Below are positions 44,547 through 57,116 of a stretch of 64,000 nucleotides of DNA, one piece after another. Origin of the DNA: Pseudacidovorax sp. NFM-22 (lineage in GTDB: Bacteria > Pseudomonadota > Gammaproteobacteria > Burkholderiales > Burkholderiaceae_C). Within the stretch, counting starts at the first letter, position 1. Each line of letters begins with the position of its first letter. The notes under the pieces were generated by a model. That model made no database searches. It saw only the letters and a list, made by a program, of their open reading frames with translations, and was not told where the DNA came from. The stretch covers positions 744,001 through 808,000 of the forward strand of contig NZ_JACBFY010000001.1 in NCBI RefSeq assembly GCF_021401245.1, given 5' to 3'. The position numbers and the translations under genes are program-made.

Positions 44547-45788
44547 GTGGCCCAATCCGTTCTCGGCAGTCTCACCCTTTGCTACCAGCTTCTTTGGAAT
44601 CGCAGGCGCGACATGGCGGGGATACGGCTGCTGGCCTACGAGGACGGTGAACACGCCGACGGCGGCCATCTGCTGCGCAGCCTCACCGAGATGTGGATGG
44701 CCGAATCGCCCAAACTGCTGGTGGCGCCGCGCTCGCCCCGGCTGCTGCACGGCGTGCTGGAGCAGGCCGATGGCGAGTCGCCGATGGTCGAGGTGCCGGT
44801 CGACTGGCTGGCCGATGAAGCCCTGGCCCTGGCCGCCACCGAGGCCCGCCGCCGCGGTGCCGCACTGATCGCCTCGGCCGGCCCCGGTCCGCGGCGCACG
44901 GACTTCCCGGGCCGCAGCTCGCCCCGCGTGATGGAGCTGGAGGTCGACCATGCGGCCGCCGCCCTGCAGGCCGTGCTGCGCGCGCGCGAGGCCGATCCGC
45001 GGCATCCCGCGCAGCGGGCGGCCGCGCAGGCGCAACTGGCCGCCAGCCCCATCGAGCCCGAGCAGATCGTGGTGGGTGCCGCCAGCATGGCGCTGGTCGA
45101 GCATGCGCTGGACCAGCGCGCAGCCTGGGCCGTGGCCGGCTGGCCCATCGAAGACGTGCTCCACCGCAACAAGGGCCAGCCGCTGCCGCCCACGCGCCGC
45201 GGCGTGGTGCGCACCATGCAGGCCCTCGAATCCGAACAGTCGCTCGATCAGCTGGAGCTGCAGTTCGGCCAGGAGCCGGCGCTGGCCTATCGCCTGCTGC
45301 TGCATCTCAACTCGGCGAGCCTGGGCCTGCGGCGCCGCATCACCTCGCTGCGCCATGGCGTGATGATGCTGGGCTACCGCACGCTCGACGCCTGGCTGGC
45401 CGAGCAGTTGCCCCACACCAGCGACGACCGCAACCTGCAGCCCGCCAATGCGACCATGGTGCTGCGGGCGCACCTCACCTCGCAACTGATGGAAGCGGGG
45501 GTGGAAGAGGAGTTGCGGCGGGAGGTCTACCTGTGCGGGCTGTTCGCCCAGCTCGACCTGGTGATGGACGAGCCCATGCGCACGGCGGTCGGTCGGGTGG
45601 CGCTGCCCGAGCGACTGGTGGAGGCGGTGCTGCGCGGCACCGGGCCCTACGCCAGCGTGCTGCAGGTGGCCCAGGCCCTCGGCCAGGACAACCCGGCCGT
45701 GGTGCGCGCCACCCGCGCGCGCTTCGACATGGGTGCCGAGGAGATCAACCGCTCGCTGCTGCGCACGCTGGCGGTGGCGACCGTCTGA
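44547..45788 (+). CDS. Degenerate EAL-HDOD signalling protein (YuxH-like)
   Basis: This 413-residue protein has a degenerate EAL-like N-terminal half (LGSLTLCYQLLWNRRRDMAG) followed by an HDOD domain (EQSLDQLELQFGQEPALAYR, then LLLHLNSASLGLRRRITSLR and HGVMMLGYRTLDAWLA). The EAL catalytic motif is not visible, so it is probably not an active cyclic-di-GMP phosphodiesterase. Such proteins act as signalling adaptors. It begins with GTG 35 bp after flgL and may be co-transcribed with the hook genes. A motility role is inferred from position only. Confidence 0.8.
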   Translation: MAQSVLGSLTLCYQLLWNRRRDMAGIRLLAYEDGEHADGGHLLRSLTEMWMAESPKLLVAPRSPRLLHGVLEQADGESPMVEVPVDWLADEALALAATEARRRGAALIASAGPGPRRTDFPGRSSPRVMELEVDHAAAALQAVLRAREADPRHPAQRAAAQAQLAASPIEPEQIVVGAASMALVEHALDQRAAWAVAGWPIEDVLHRNKGQPLPPTRRGVVRTMQALESEQSLDQLELQFGQEPALAYRLLLHLNSASLGLRRRITSLRHGVMMLGYRTLDAWLAEQLPHTSDDRNLQPANATMVLRAHLTSQLMEAGVEEELRREVYLCGLFAQLDLVMDEPMRTAVGRVALPERLVEAVLRGTGPYASVLQVAQALGQDNPAVVRATRARFDMGAEEINRSLLRTLAVATV

Positions 45789-45873
45789 GCGTCGACGCGG
45801 ATACGGGCACGTCCGGCCCGCAGCCTGCCAACGGGCCCGCCAGGCCGCAGGGCCCGGCGAGCGGGGGGCCGGC

Positions 45874-47535
<1,662 letters not shown>

Positions 47536-47861
47536 GGCTTCGTGTCGGTGCGGGGTGGGGGAACGCGCTCGGATGAGGAGGGGCCCGGTGCCGGGCGAGC
47601 GCGAAAACCATCGATTATCCCTCCTCGACGCGGCCCACGGGCACGCAGGCCCGGAACTCGTGCCACAATCGGGACGTTGCCGGGCACAGTCACCCGCAAC
47701 ACGGCTCTTCGCCGGGGACGACGGATCCGCATCCTTCCAGGCTCCCGCCTTACCTCCCTTTCCACCTCGACTGGCCCGGTTCGCGCCCAAGCAGCGCCAT
47801 CGCGGCGGGTGGACGCAAGACGAACACCGCGCCGTGCATGGCGCCCGTAAGTAACTACCGA
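47536..47861. other. Divergent ettA-rhlE intergenic region
   Basis: About 326 bp contain no convincing gene. An ATAATC-like element (about 47613-47618) could be a -10 for ettA, and CACAAT (about 47665-47670) one for the helicase gene. Neither has a clear -35. A long leader is common in cold-responsive DEAD-box helicase genes, but no structure stood out here. Confidence 0.4.
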
Positions 47862-49658
<1,797 letters not shown>

Positions 49659-49689
49659 TCGAGCCCTGCCTCCACAGGCGAAGAACGAA

Positions 49690-49715
49690 GCGGCCCATCG
49701 GGCCGCTTTTTCTTT
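49690..49715 (+). terminator. Rho-independent terminator after rhlE
   Basis: GCGGCCC and GGGCCGC form a perfect 7-bp stem with a 3-nt loop, followed by TTTTTCTTT. Confidence 0.9.
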
Positions 49716-49783
49716 GGCCGCCCGATTGACGCGGCCAGGCCATTTACATAGCATGATATGGAAACGGCTTGCATGGAGACCGC

Positions 49784-50263
49784 ATGATCGAGGACGTCGT
49801 GAAGGAGCTGGGCCACCTGACGCTCGGCACCCGCCTGAAGCGCACGGGCGAGCTGCTGCAGGCACAGACGCAGGCCGTGCTCGCCAGCCATGGCTTCGAC
49901 CAGCCGGCCGCGCACTTCCCGCTGCTGGCCGCGCTGGACCGCTTGGGCGCCTTGAGCGTCGGCGAACTGAGCCAGGCCGTGGGCGTGAGCCAGCCCGTGG
50001 TCACCCGCTCGCTCAAGGGGCTGGAGGACGACGGACTCGTGCAGTCGGCCACCGGCGACGAAGACCGCCGCGTGCGCCGTGTGGCTCTGAGCCGCAAGGG
50101 CAGAAGCCTTGTGCAGCGTGCCCGGCGCGAAGCCTGGCCGGCCATCGAGTCCGCGGTCGCGCAGGCCTGCGCCAGAAGCCGGGGCGACCTGCTCTCGCAA
50201 CTCGCTGCACTCGAAGACGCGCTGGCCAGCGCGCCCCTGCTGCAGCGCATCCAGGCCTCCTGA
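49784..50263 (+). CDS. MarR-family transcriptional regulator
   Basis: This 159-residue winged-helix regulator shows LSVGELSQAVGVSQPVVTRS followed by LKGLEDDGLVQ, and the wing DEDRRVRRVALSRKG. The ATG at 49784 is chosen because GGAG lies 5 bp upstream. An AT-rich imperfect palindrome (about 49742-49763) just upstream may be its own operator. The next gene, an acetyltransferase, starts 2 bp after its stop, so the pair form an operon. Confidence 0.9.
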   Translation: MIEDVVKELGHLTLGTRLKRTGELLQAQTQAVLASHGFDQPAAHFPLLAALDRLGALSVGELSQAVGVSQPVVTRSLKGLEDDGLVQSATGDEDRRVRRVALSRKGRSLVQRARREAWPAIESAVAQACARSRGDLLSQLAALEDALASAPLLQRIQAS

Positions 50264-50265
50264 CC

Positions 50266-50940
50266 ATGTCCGCACTCGACCGTCCCGTCTGGGCCACCTT
50301 GCAACATCGGCCGCAATGGGCCATCGGGGATGAACGCGCACGGCGCTTCGTGCCCGACCTCCACGGCTTTGCCGCCACGGCGGATGAAGGCGCGGACAGC
50401 CTCGCCGCGCTCACCGGCCTCATCGGCGCCGACGGCGACAGCGTGTACCTGCTGCAGGTGCCGCCCATTGCCGTTGCGCCGGGCCTCGAAGTGCTGAAGG
50501 CGGCCGGTGGCGTCCAGATGGTGGCCACGCGCCACCTGCCGCCCGATGACGATGTGGTGGTGCTGGGCAATGCGGATGCGGCCGAGATGGGCGCGCTGGC
50601 CGCGCTCACCGAACCCGGCCCCTTCTTTGCCCGGACCCACACGCTGGGCCGCTTCATCGGCCTGCGCATCGCCGGCCGCCTGGCGGCAATGGCCGGCGAG
50701 CGCATGCGCTTCCCCGGGTACGTGGAGATCAGTGGCGTCTGCACGCACCCCGACTTCCGAGGCCGTGGACTGGCGCGGCGCCTGTCGGCTGCCGTGGCGG
50801 CCGACATCCAGCAGCGCGGCGACACGCCCTTCCTGCATGCGTGGACGACGAACACCGCCGCCATCTCGCTCTACGAGGGCCTCGGCTTCGTCGTACGCAC
50901 GCCGGTCCATGTGGCGGTGCTCCGCCGCAAGCCCTCCTGA
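50266..50940 (+). CDS. GNAT-family N-acetyltransferase
   Basis: The 224-residue protein has a C-terminal GNAT domain: YVEISGVCTHPDFRGRGLAR carries the acetyl-CoA pyrophosphate-binding RGRGLA loop, and NTAAISLYEGLGFVVRTPVH gives beta-4/beta-5. The N-terminal half is a related FR47-like fold. The substrate is unknown. It is coupled to the MarR gene, so a role in detoxifying a small molecule sensed by MarR is a reasonable inference. Confidence 0.88.
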   Translation: MSALDRPVWATLQHRPQWAIGDERARRFVPDLHGFAATADEGADSLAALTGLIGADGDSVYLLQVPPIAVAPGLEVLKAAGGVQMVATRHLPPDDDVVVLGNADAAEMGALAALTEPGPFFARTHTLGRFIGLRIAGRLAAMAGERMRFPGYVEISGVCTHPDFRGRGLARRLSAAVAADIQQRGDTPFLHAWTTNTAAISLYEGLGFVVRTPVHVAVLRRKPS

Positions 50941-51156
50941 GGCCCAGGCTGCGCGGCCGAGCCGCCCATCGAAAGACCCCCGGCCACCCCCGGCGCGCAT
51001 CCTTAGGCCAGTCTTAAGCGGCCCGGCAGAAGGCCGCGTCCGACTGGCATCGCCCGTGCCATCGGCCTAGAGTGGCTTCACGCTGCACACCGACACTGGC
51101 GGTTGTTCCTCCTCCGTGCCAGGCGCAACGCTTGCACAACCCAAGGAGAACCCCCC

Positions 51157-52401
51157 ATGACCTGGACCCGCGAGCAGATCCATGTGACCGCCGCCAGCTA
51201 CCTCGGCTGGACGCTGGACGCCTTCGACTTCTTCCTGATGGTCTTCATCCTGAAGGACATCGCCGCCGAGTTCCACGCGCCGCTGCCTTCGGTGGCACTG
51301 GCCATCACGCTCACGCTCGCGATGCGGCCGGTGGGTGCACTCATATTCGGGCGGCTGGCCGATCGCTTCGGCCGTCGGCCGACCATGATGGCCAACATCC
51401 TCTGCTATGCCGTGCTGGAGTTGCTGTCGGGCTTCTCGCCCAACCTGGCGACGCTGATCGTGCTGCGGGCGCTCTTCGGCATCGCCATGGGCGGCGAATG
51501 GGGCGTGGGCTCGGCCCTGACCATGGAGACGGTGCCTGCGCGCTCGCGTGGCTTCGTCTCGGGGCTGCTGCAGGCCGGCTATCCCACGGGCTTCCTGCTG
51601 GCCTCGCTGGTGTTCGGCCTGTTCTATTCGCACATCGGCTGGCGCGGCATGTTCTTCGTCGGCATCCTGCCGGCGCTGCTGGTGATCTACGTGCGTTCGC
51701 ACGTCCCGGAATCGCCCGCATGGAAGCAGATGGCCAGCCAGCCGCGGCCCAGCCTGCTGGCCGGCCTGCGCCAGCAGTGGAAGCTCGCGCTGTATGCGGT
51801 GGTGCTGATGACCGCCTTCAACTTCTTCTCGCACGGCACGCAGGACCTATACCCCACCTTCCTGCGCGTGCAGCACGGCTTCGACGCGCACACCGTGTCG
51901 CTGGTGACCATCGTGCTGAACATCGGCGCCATCGTGGGCGGCCTGGCCTGTGGCACGCTGTCGGAGCGCATCGGCCGCCGCTGGACCATCTTCGGCGCCG
52001 CCCTCTTCGCGCTGCCCGTGCTGCCGCTGTGGGCCTACTCGCACTCGGCCGCGGCCCTGGCCGCTGGTGCCTTCCTGATGCAGCTGAGCGTGCAGGGCGC
52101 CTGGGGCGTGATCCCGGTGCACCTCAACGAAATCTCGCCACCCGCGCTGCGGGCCACCTTCCCCGGCCTGGTCTACCAGCTGGGCAACCTGCTGGCCTCG
52201 GTCAACGCCACGATGCAGGCCTCGCTCGCCACCTCGCGGGGCAACGACTATGCCTTCGCGATGGCGGTGGTGGCCGGAACGGTGGCGGTGGTCATCGCCG
52301 GACTGATCCTGTTCAGCCGCGAGCACCGGGGCGTGGACATGGGTGCGGCGCTGCCGCGCGTTCCCGATGGCAGCGGCCAGCCGGCCTTCGCACATCGCTG
52401 A
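51157..52401 (+). CDS. MFS transporter, MHS/carboxylate:proton symporter type
   Basis: This 414-residue transporter has twelve expected membrane segments. The family motifs are GRLADRFGRRPTMMANILCY between helices 2 and 3, and SERIGRRWTIFGAALFAL in the second half. GWTLDAFDFFLMVFILKDIA at the start is typical of metabolite:H+ symporters for short carboxylates (lactate, shikimate or sialate types). AAGGAG lies upstream of ATG 51157. A class II aldolase-like gene follows on the same strand, suggesting uptake of a hydroxy-acid or sugar acid. Confidence 0.9.
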   Translation: MTWTREQIHVTAASYLGWTLDAFDFFLMVFILKDIAAEFHAPLPSVALAITLTLAMRPVGALIFGRLADRFGRRPTMMANILCYAVLELLSGFSPNLATLIVLRALFGIAMGGEWGVGSALTMETVPARSRGFVSGLLQAGYPTGFLLASLVFGLFYSHIGWRGMFFVGILPALLVIYVRSHVPESPAWKQMASQPRPSLLAGLRQQWKLALYAVVLMTAFNFFSHGTQDLYPTFLRVQHGFDAHTVSLVTIVLNIGAIVGGLACGTLSERIGRRWTIFGAALFALPVLPLWAYSHSAAALAAGAFLMQLSVQGAWGVIPVHLNEISPPALRATFPGLVYQLGNLLASVNATMQASLATSRGNDYAFAMAVVAGTVAVVIAGLILFSREHRGVDMGAALPRVPDGSGQPAFAHR

Positions 52402-52589
52402 GCGCGGCCCAGCGCGAATCACGCCCCCTCCAGGAGCCGCCCGGACGCGGGGGCCGGCGCAGGGTCGAGGATCCGGCGCGGCAAGGCGCAGCGGTTCCTC
52501 CAGGGCCCACGCGAAGCAGGCGCCACAATCGGCGCCTGCTCACGTTCGAGCGATTGCCGTTGCTCCCCTTTCCGCTCCCCCGCGCCCCC

Positions 52590-53351
52590 ATGACCCTCGA
52601 CGCCCACACCGACTTCCACAGCCCCGCCGTGCGCCAGTTGCGCGAGGACCTCGCCCTGGCCCTGCGCGCCGCGGCACACCACGGCCTGGGCGAAGGCGTC
52701 TGCAACCACTTCAGCGTGATGCTGCCCGGCGAGCCGGCGCGCTACCTCATCAACCCGCGCGGCCTGCACTGGAGCGAGGTCGGCCCGGACGACATCGTGA
52801 TGATCGACGTGCACGGCCAGGTGCTGGCGGGCCGCCATCGCGTGGAGCCCACGGCCCTGTTCATCCACGGCGCTATCCATCGACTGACTGGCCATGCGGT
52901 GGTCATGCATGTGCACGCACCCTATGCCACCGCCCTCACGCTCACGGCCGACCGCGCGCTCGACCCCACGCTGAGCCAGAACGCGATGCGCTACATGGAC
53001 CGCATCGCCATCGACCCGCACTACAACGGCCTGGCGCTGGACGATGCCGAAGGCGAGCGCATCGCCCGCACCATGGCCGCCGATCAGGGCAAGGACGTCG
53101 CCTTCCTGGCCAACCACGGCGTGATCGTGGCCGGCGCCACGGTGGCCCATGCCTACGACGACCTCTACTACCTGGAGCGCGCCTGCCTGCACCAGGTGCT
53201 GGCGCAGAGCACGGGCCGGCCCCTGGCACCCGTGGCACCCGGGATCGCCGCGCGCGTCGCGGCGCAGGTGCAGGGCGAAAGGGAACAGTCCGACCTGTTC
53301 TTCGAGGCGCTGCGGCGCATGCTGCCGGCGCCCGCGGCCGTCACACCCTGA
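52590..53351 (+). CDS. Class II aldolase / adducin-family protein
   Basis: The 253-residue protein has the class II aldolase fold: GLGEGVCNHFSVMLPG, YLINPRGLHWSEVGPDDIV, and the zinc-binding His pattern in VVMHVHAPYATALT with a later ANHGVIVAGATVAHAYDDLY. The catalytic and metal His residues look present. Members act as sugar-phosphate aldolases, decarboxylases or ketoacid isomerases. It lies 188 bp after the MFS gene. A shared pathway is inferred. Confidence 0.9.
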   Translation: MTLDAHTDFHSPAVRQLREDLALALRAAAHHGLGEGVCNHFSVMLPGEPARYLINPRGLHWSEVGPDDIVMIDVHGQVLAGRHRVEPTALFIHGAIHRLTGHAVVMHVHAPYATALTLTADRALDPTLSQNAMRYMDRIAIDPHYNGLALDDAEGERIARTMAADQGKDVAFLANHGVIVAGATVAHAYDDLYYLERACLHQVLAQSTGRPLAPVAPGIAARVAAQVQGEREQSDLFFEALRRMLPAPAAVTP

Positions 53352-53500
53352 AACGGGTGTCGCATTCGGCAGGCCTTCGTTTCACGCAAGCGGCCAAATG
53401 CTCACAACTTCTTTCCGTGCTTCTCCGGCCGCTTACATGGCATTGACAAGCGGCGGCGACCATTGCTTCACCAACAACCGACAGGAAGCAAGGAGTCGTG

Positions 53501-53830
53501 ATGAACAAGTTGACCATGGCCTTCTCGGCAGGTGCGCTGGCGCTGGCCGGACTCGCCGTCCCGGCCCTCGCGCAAGCCAGCGGCCCGAGCATCCAGGCGC
53601 AGGTGTACCTGGGCGGCCCGCCGCCGGCACCCGCCTACGTGCCGGTGCCCGCACCGGTGTACTACCCGCCGCCGCCGCGCCATTACTACGGCCCGCCGCC
53701 GCGGTATTACGGTCCGCCGCCGCACCACTATCACCGCCCCCCGCACCACCGTCGCGGCTGGGGTGATGCCGACCGGGACGGCGTGCCCAACCGCTACGAC
53801 CGCCGGCCGCACAACCCCTATCGCTACTGA
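53501..53830 (+). CDS. Small secreted Pro/Tyr/His-rich (PXPV-type) protein
   Basis: The 109-residue protein has a signal peptide (AFSAGALALAGLAVPALAQA), then a repetitive region of YGPPPRYYGPPPHHYHRPPH type, and a C-terminal DADRDGVPNRYDRRPHNPYR that looks like one thrombospondin type 3-like calcium loop. AAGGAG precedes the ATG at 53501. Similar short proteins are common in Burkholderiales but have no known role. The His and Tyr clusters could bind metal (inference). A terminator follows. Confidence 0.75.
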   Translation: MNKLTMAFSAGALALAGLAVPALAQASGPSIQAQVYLGGPPPAPAYVPVPAPVYYPPPPRHYYGPPPRYYGPPPHHYHRPPHHRRGWGDADRDGVPNRYDRRPHNPYRY

Positions 53831-53834
53831 CCGG

Positions 53835-55268
53835 TCAACGGTCTGACCGAAGCGCCACCCCACCCAGGGTGGCGTTTTCGCGTCCGGGCCAGCGGGGCCA
53901 TCCCACCCGGCCGAACCAGGCGCCGCCCGCGATGCTCCATGCGATGACGAGGCCGTAGACGACCAGGGCCGCCGCCTGCGCCGCGAACACCTGGGCCAGC
54001 GTGCCGCCCGATGCGACCACGACCAGCCCGCCGACGCCCGCCACCAGCAGGCGCAGCAGGTTGCCCAGCACGGGCCACATCAGCCGGCCCGCGCCCTGCG
54101 AGGCGAAATACAGCACCAGCCCGACCCCGAAGAAGCCGTAGAAGGGCCCGACGGCGCGCAGGTACGAGGTGCCCGCCTCCAGCATCGCCGCGTCGTGGCC
54201 GAACAGCCGCAGCCAAGCCAGCGGCCACAGCGCGGCCGCCACCCCGATCACCGTCGTCATGCCGAAGGCCAGGGCGGCGCCGATGGCCGCCGCGCGCAGC
54301 GCACGCTCGGGTCGACCGGCGCCCATGCTCGTGCCCACCATCGCCACCAGCGGCGCGCCCAGGCCGAAGACCAGCGGCACCAGCAGGTACTCCAGTCGCG
54401 CACCGGTGCCATAGCCGGCGATGGCGCCTGCGCCCCAGTGGCCCGCCAGTCCGGTGGCGATGCCGATGCTGAGGTTGGTCGCTGCGGTCGATACCGCGCC
54501 CAGCAGGCCCACGCGCAGCACGCCGCGCATCAGGGGCCAGTTCAATTGCGCCTGCGACCATGCCGGTTGCAGCAGGCTGCGCCTCGAACGCAGGTACAGC
54601 GCCAGCGCCACCGTGCCGCCCAGGTAGTACAGCAGCAGCGCGATGGCCCCGCCCGCGATGCCCAGCGGCGGAATCGGGCCCCAGCCGGAAATGAGCATGG
54701 GCGACAGCGGCACGGCCACCACCACGCCCACGATGGTCACCAGCGCCGGCAGCGCCATGTTGCCGGTGCCGCGCACCACCGCCGCCAGCGAGTTGAACAG
54801 CCACACCAGCACCGCGCCGCCGAAGACCCAGTGCGAATAGGTCAGCGCCGCGGCCAGCACCGGGCCCTCTCCGCCCATGCGGGCATACAGCCAGCCGCCC
54901 GCGAGCCACATCACCCCCATGCAGGCCAGGCCGAAGCCCAGCGCGATGGCCACCGCCTGCCACACCAGCCGGTGCGCGTCGTCGCGCCGGCCCGCACCCA
55001 GGGCCCGTGCGATGGCCGAGGCGATGCCGCCGCCCATCGCGCCTGCCGAACTCATCTGCATCAGCATCACCAGCGGAAAGACCAGCGCCATGCCGGCCAG
55101 CGCATCGGTGCCGAGCCGGCCGACGAAGTAGGTCTCCACCAGGCCGATGGCCGCCTGCGCGAACATCACCGCAATGTTGGGCACGGCCAGGCGCAGCAGC
55201 GTGGGCGTGATGGGCGCCTCCAGCAGCATGCGGGTGCGCGGGTCGAGCCGGGGAGTCGATGAGGTCAT
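53835..55268 (-). CDS. MATE-family multidrug efflux transporter
   Basis: This 477-residue protein has about twelve membrane segments in two related halves. The family N-terminus is MLLEAPITPTLLRLAVPNIA followed by GLVETYFVGRLGTDALAG, and the second half has YGTGARLEYLLVPLVFGLGA. The C-terminus (ENATLGGVALRSDR) is read through a terminator hairpin on the opposite strand. It converges with the PXPV gene with only 4 bp between stops. Confidence 0.92.
   Translation of the reverse strand: MTSSTPRLDPRTRMLLEAPITPTLLRLAVPNIAVMFAQAAIGLVETYFVGRLGTDALAGMALVFPLVMLMQMSSAGAMGGGIASAIARALGAGRRDDAHRLVWQAVAIALGFGLACMGVMWLAGGWLYARMGGEGPVLAAALTYSHWVFGGAVLVWLFNSLAAVVRGTGNMALPALVTIVGVVVAVPLSPMLISGWGPIPPLGIAGGAIALLLYYLGGTVALALYLRSRRSLLQPAWSQAQLNWPLMRGVLRVGLLGAVSTAATNLSIGIATGLAGHWGAGAIAGYGTGARLEYLLVPLVFGLGAPLVAMVGTSMGAGRPERALRAAAIGAALAFGMTTVIGVAAALWPLAWLRLFGHDAAMLEAGTSYLRAVGPFYGFFGVGLVLYFASQGAGRLMWPVLGNLLRLLVAGVGGLVVVASGGTLAQVFAAQAAALVVYGLVIAWSIAGGAWFGRVGWPRWPGRENATLGGVALRSDR
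53853..53878 (+). terminator. Terminator for the PXPV gene, inside the 3' end of the MATE gene
   Basis: CGCCACCC and GGGTGGCG form a perfect 8-bp stem with a 6-nt loop, followed by TTTT. It lies 23 bp after the PXPV stop and within the last codons of the converging MATE gene. Confidence 0.8.
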
Positions 55269-55355
55269 GGCGAGGTCCTGGAAGCGGGCATGCGGCGGCG
55301 GCACCGCATTGCTGCGGCCGCCGTGACGCGGAGGGGTGCGAAGAAGAGCGGAGGC

Positions 55356-56603
55356 TCAGGCCGGCGCCATGGCGCGCGCGGGGGGCGACTCGCGGATCGG
55401 CAGGTTGACCAGCGCAGCGCCGGCGGCCAGCGCGATGTCGATCCACCACATGAGGTCGTAGCTGCCCGTGCGCTCGAACACCCAGCCGCCCATCCACGCA
55501 CCCAGGAAGCCGCCGATCTGGTGCGACAGCATCACCAGCCCGAAGAGCATGGCCATGTTGGCCGGCCCGAACATCTTGGCGACCAGCCCCGCCGTCGGCG
55601 GCACGGTGGAGAGAAAGCTCACGCCCATCACTGCCGCAAAGACCAGCATCACGGCCACGGTCTTGGGCGCCAGCAGAAAGACCAGCACCGCCACCGCCCG
55701 CGTCGCATACACCAGCGACAGCAGCGACTTCATGCGCCAGCGCCCCACGGCCCAGCCCATGGCCAGGCTGCCGACGATGTTGAACAGGCCGATCACCGCC
55801 AGCGACCAGCCACCCACCGCCGGCGGCAGGCCGCAGGCCGCCACCACGCTGGGCAGATGCGTGGCCAGGAAGGCCACGTGGAAGCCGCAGACCAGGAAGC
55901 CCGCAGCCAGGTAGCGATAGCTGGGTGTGGCCAGCGCCTGGCCGATGGCCTCGCGCACCGTCAGGGCGCGCGGCCCGCCGGCCGCGGCCTGCTGCGCCAC
56001 CAGCGCGCGCGAATTGCCCCGAAGCACCCAGGCCGCCGGCAGGGCCAGCAGCACCAGCACGCCCAGCCACTGCATCGACGCGGCCCACCCCACCGCCGCC
56101 GTCAAACCGATGGCCACCGGCGCCAGCGCGAACTGGCCGAAGGAGCCGCCCGCGTTCACCACGCCGGTCGCCAGCCCGCGACGGGCCGGGGGCACCAGCC
56201 GCATGGTCGCGCCCATCATGACCGAGGGACCTGCCATGCCCGCCCCGCCCGCCGCCAGCACGCCCACGGCCAGGATCAGCCCCAGCGTGCTCGTCATGTA
56301 CGGCGTGATGAAGGTGCCGATGGCCACCAGCACCACACCCAGCAGCACCGTGCGCGCCGTGCCGACACGGTCGGCCAAGGCGCCGGCGAAGGGCTGGGTC
56401 AGGCCCCACCACAGCTGGCCGAAGGCGAAGGCCAGGCTGATGCTGCCCAGCCCCAGATGCGTGGCGGTGTTGAGCGAGGGCAGGTACAGGCCCATGGTCT
56501 GGCGCACACCCATCGTCAGCGCGAAGGTGCCGGCGGCGGCCAGCAGCACCAGCCACAGCGCGGGCAGGCGCGCCGCGCCGGGGGTGGATGTCGAATCACT
56601 CAT
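55356..56603 (-). CDS. MFS transporter
   Basis: This 415-residue transporter has twelve expected membrane segments. It starts with LAAAGTFALTMGVRQTMGLY and has an A-like loop GALADRVGTARTVLLG. GLATGVVNAGGSFGQFAL is typical of drug or metabolite efflux carriers. GAAGGAG precedes the ATG. Its start overlaps the marR stop by 8 bp, so it is the structural gene of the marR operon. Confidence 0.9.
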   Translation of the reverse strand: MSDSTSTPGAARLPALWLVLLAAAGTFALTMGVRQTMGLYLPSLNTATHLGLGSISLAFAFGQLWWGLTQPFAGALADRVGTARTVLLGVVLVAIGTFITPYMTSTLGLILAVGVLAAGGAGMAGPSVMMGATMRLVPPARRGLATGVVNAGGSFGQFALAPVAIGLTAAVGWAASMQWLGVLVLLALPAAWVLRGNSRALVAQQAAAGGPRALTVREAIGQALATPSYRYLAAGFLVCGFHVAFLATHLPSVVAACGLPPAVGGWSLAVIGLFNIVGSLAMGWAVGRWRMKSLLSLVYATRAVAVLVFLLAPKTVAVMLVFAAVMGVSFLSTVPPTAGLVAKMFGPANMAMLFGLVMLSHQIGGFLGAWMGGWVFERTGSYDLMWWIDIALAAGAALVNLPIRESPPARAMAPA

Positions 56604-57066
56604 GCTCTTCTCCTTCGTCGGCATCGCCGTCCTCGTTGGCGCGCAGCAGGTCGATGGCCTCGTCGAGCAGCGCATGCAGGGCCAGCACCCGGTCCAGGCC
56701 CAGCAGTTCGTTCAACCGTTCCTGCGCGGCGCGCCAGCGGCGCTGCGCTTCGGCCCGCTTGTCGCGGCCGTCGTCGGTGATGTGCAGCAGCCGGCTGCGT
56801 GCATCGGGCCCCTCGGCCTGCTCGATCCAGCCGGCCGCCAGCAGCGGCTGCAGGTTGCGCGTGAGCGTCGAGGCCGTGAGGCCCATCGCGCGCGCCAGGT
56901 CGACCGGGCGCAGCGGCCCCAGCTTGAGCACATGCGACAGCAGCGAATACTGCGTGGTCTTGAGGCCGACCTGCGCCAGCTCGGCGTCGTACCGGCGCGA
57001 AACGCGCCGGCCCAACTGGCGCAGCTTGAAGTTGGTACAGCCCTGGGGCTTGACGGTGGTGCTCAT
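56596..57066 (-). CDS. MarR-family transcriptional regulator
   Basis: This 156-residue regulator shows TTQYSLLSHVLKLGPLRPVD, then LARAMGLTASTLTRNLQPLL and GPDARSRLLHITDDGRDKRA. It is first in an operon with an MFS transporter and divergent from a thioesterase gene. Two palindromic sites (57076-57102) fill the 50-bp gap, so it probably represses both sides. Confidence 0.92.
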   Translation of the reverse strand: MSTTVKPQGCTNFKLRQLGRRVSRRYDAELAQVGLKTTQYSLLSHVLKLGPLRPVDLARAMGLTASTLTRNLQPLLAAGWIEQAEGPDARSRLLHITDDGRDKRAEAQRRWRAAQERLNELLGLDRVLALHALLDEAIDLLRANEDGDADEGEEHE

Positions 57067-57075
57067 GGCCTATGA

Positions 57076-57102
57076 TTGTAGCTGCAACTATTGCATATGC
57101 AA
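57076..57102. promoter_or_regulatory. Twin MarR operators
   Basis: TTGTAGCTGCAA (57076-57087) and the perfect palindrome TTGCATATGCAA (57091-57102) have centres 15 bp apart in the divergent gap. Both fit the MarR-type half-site pair TTGN...NCAA. Binding to both flanking genes is inferred. Confidence 0.7.
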
Positions 57103-57116
57103 TCGAAGGAGATGCG

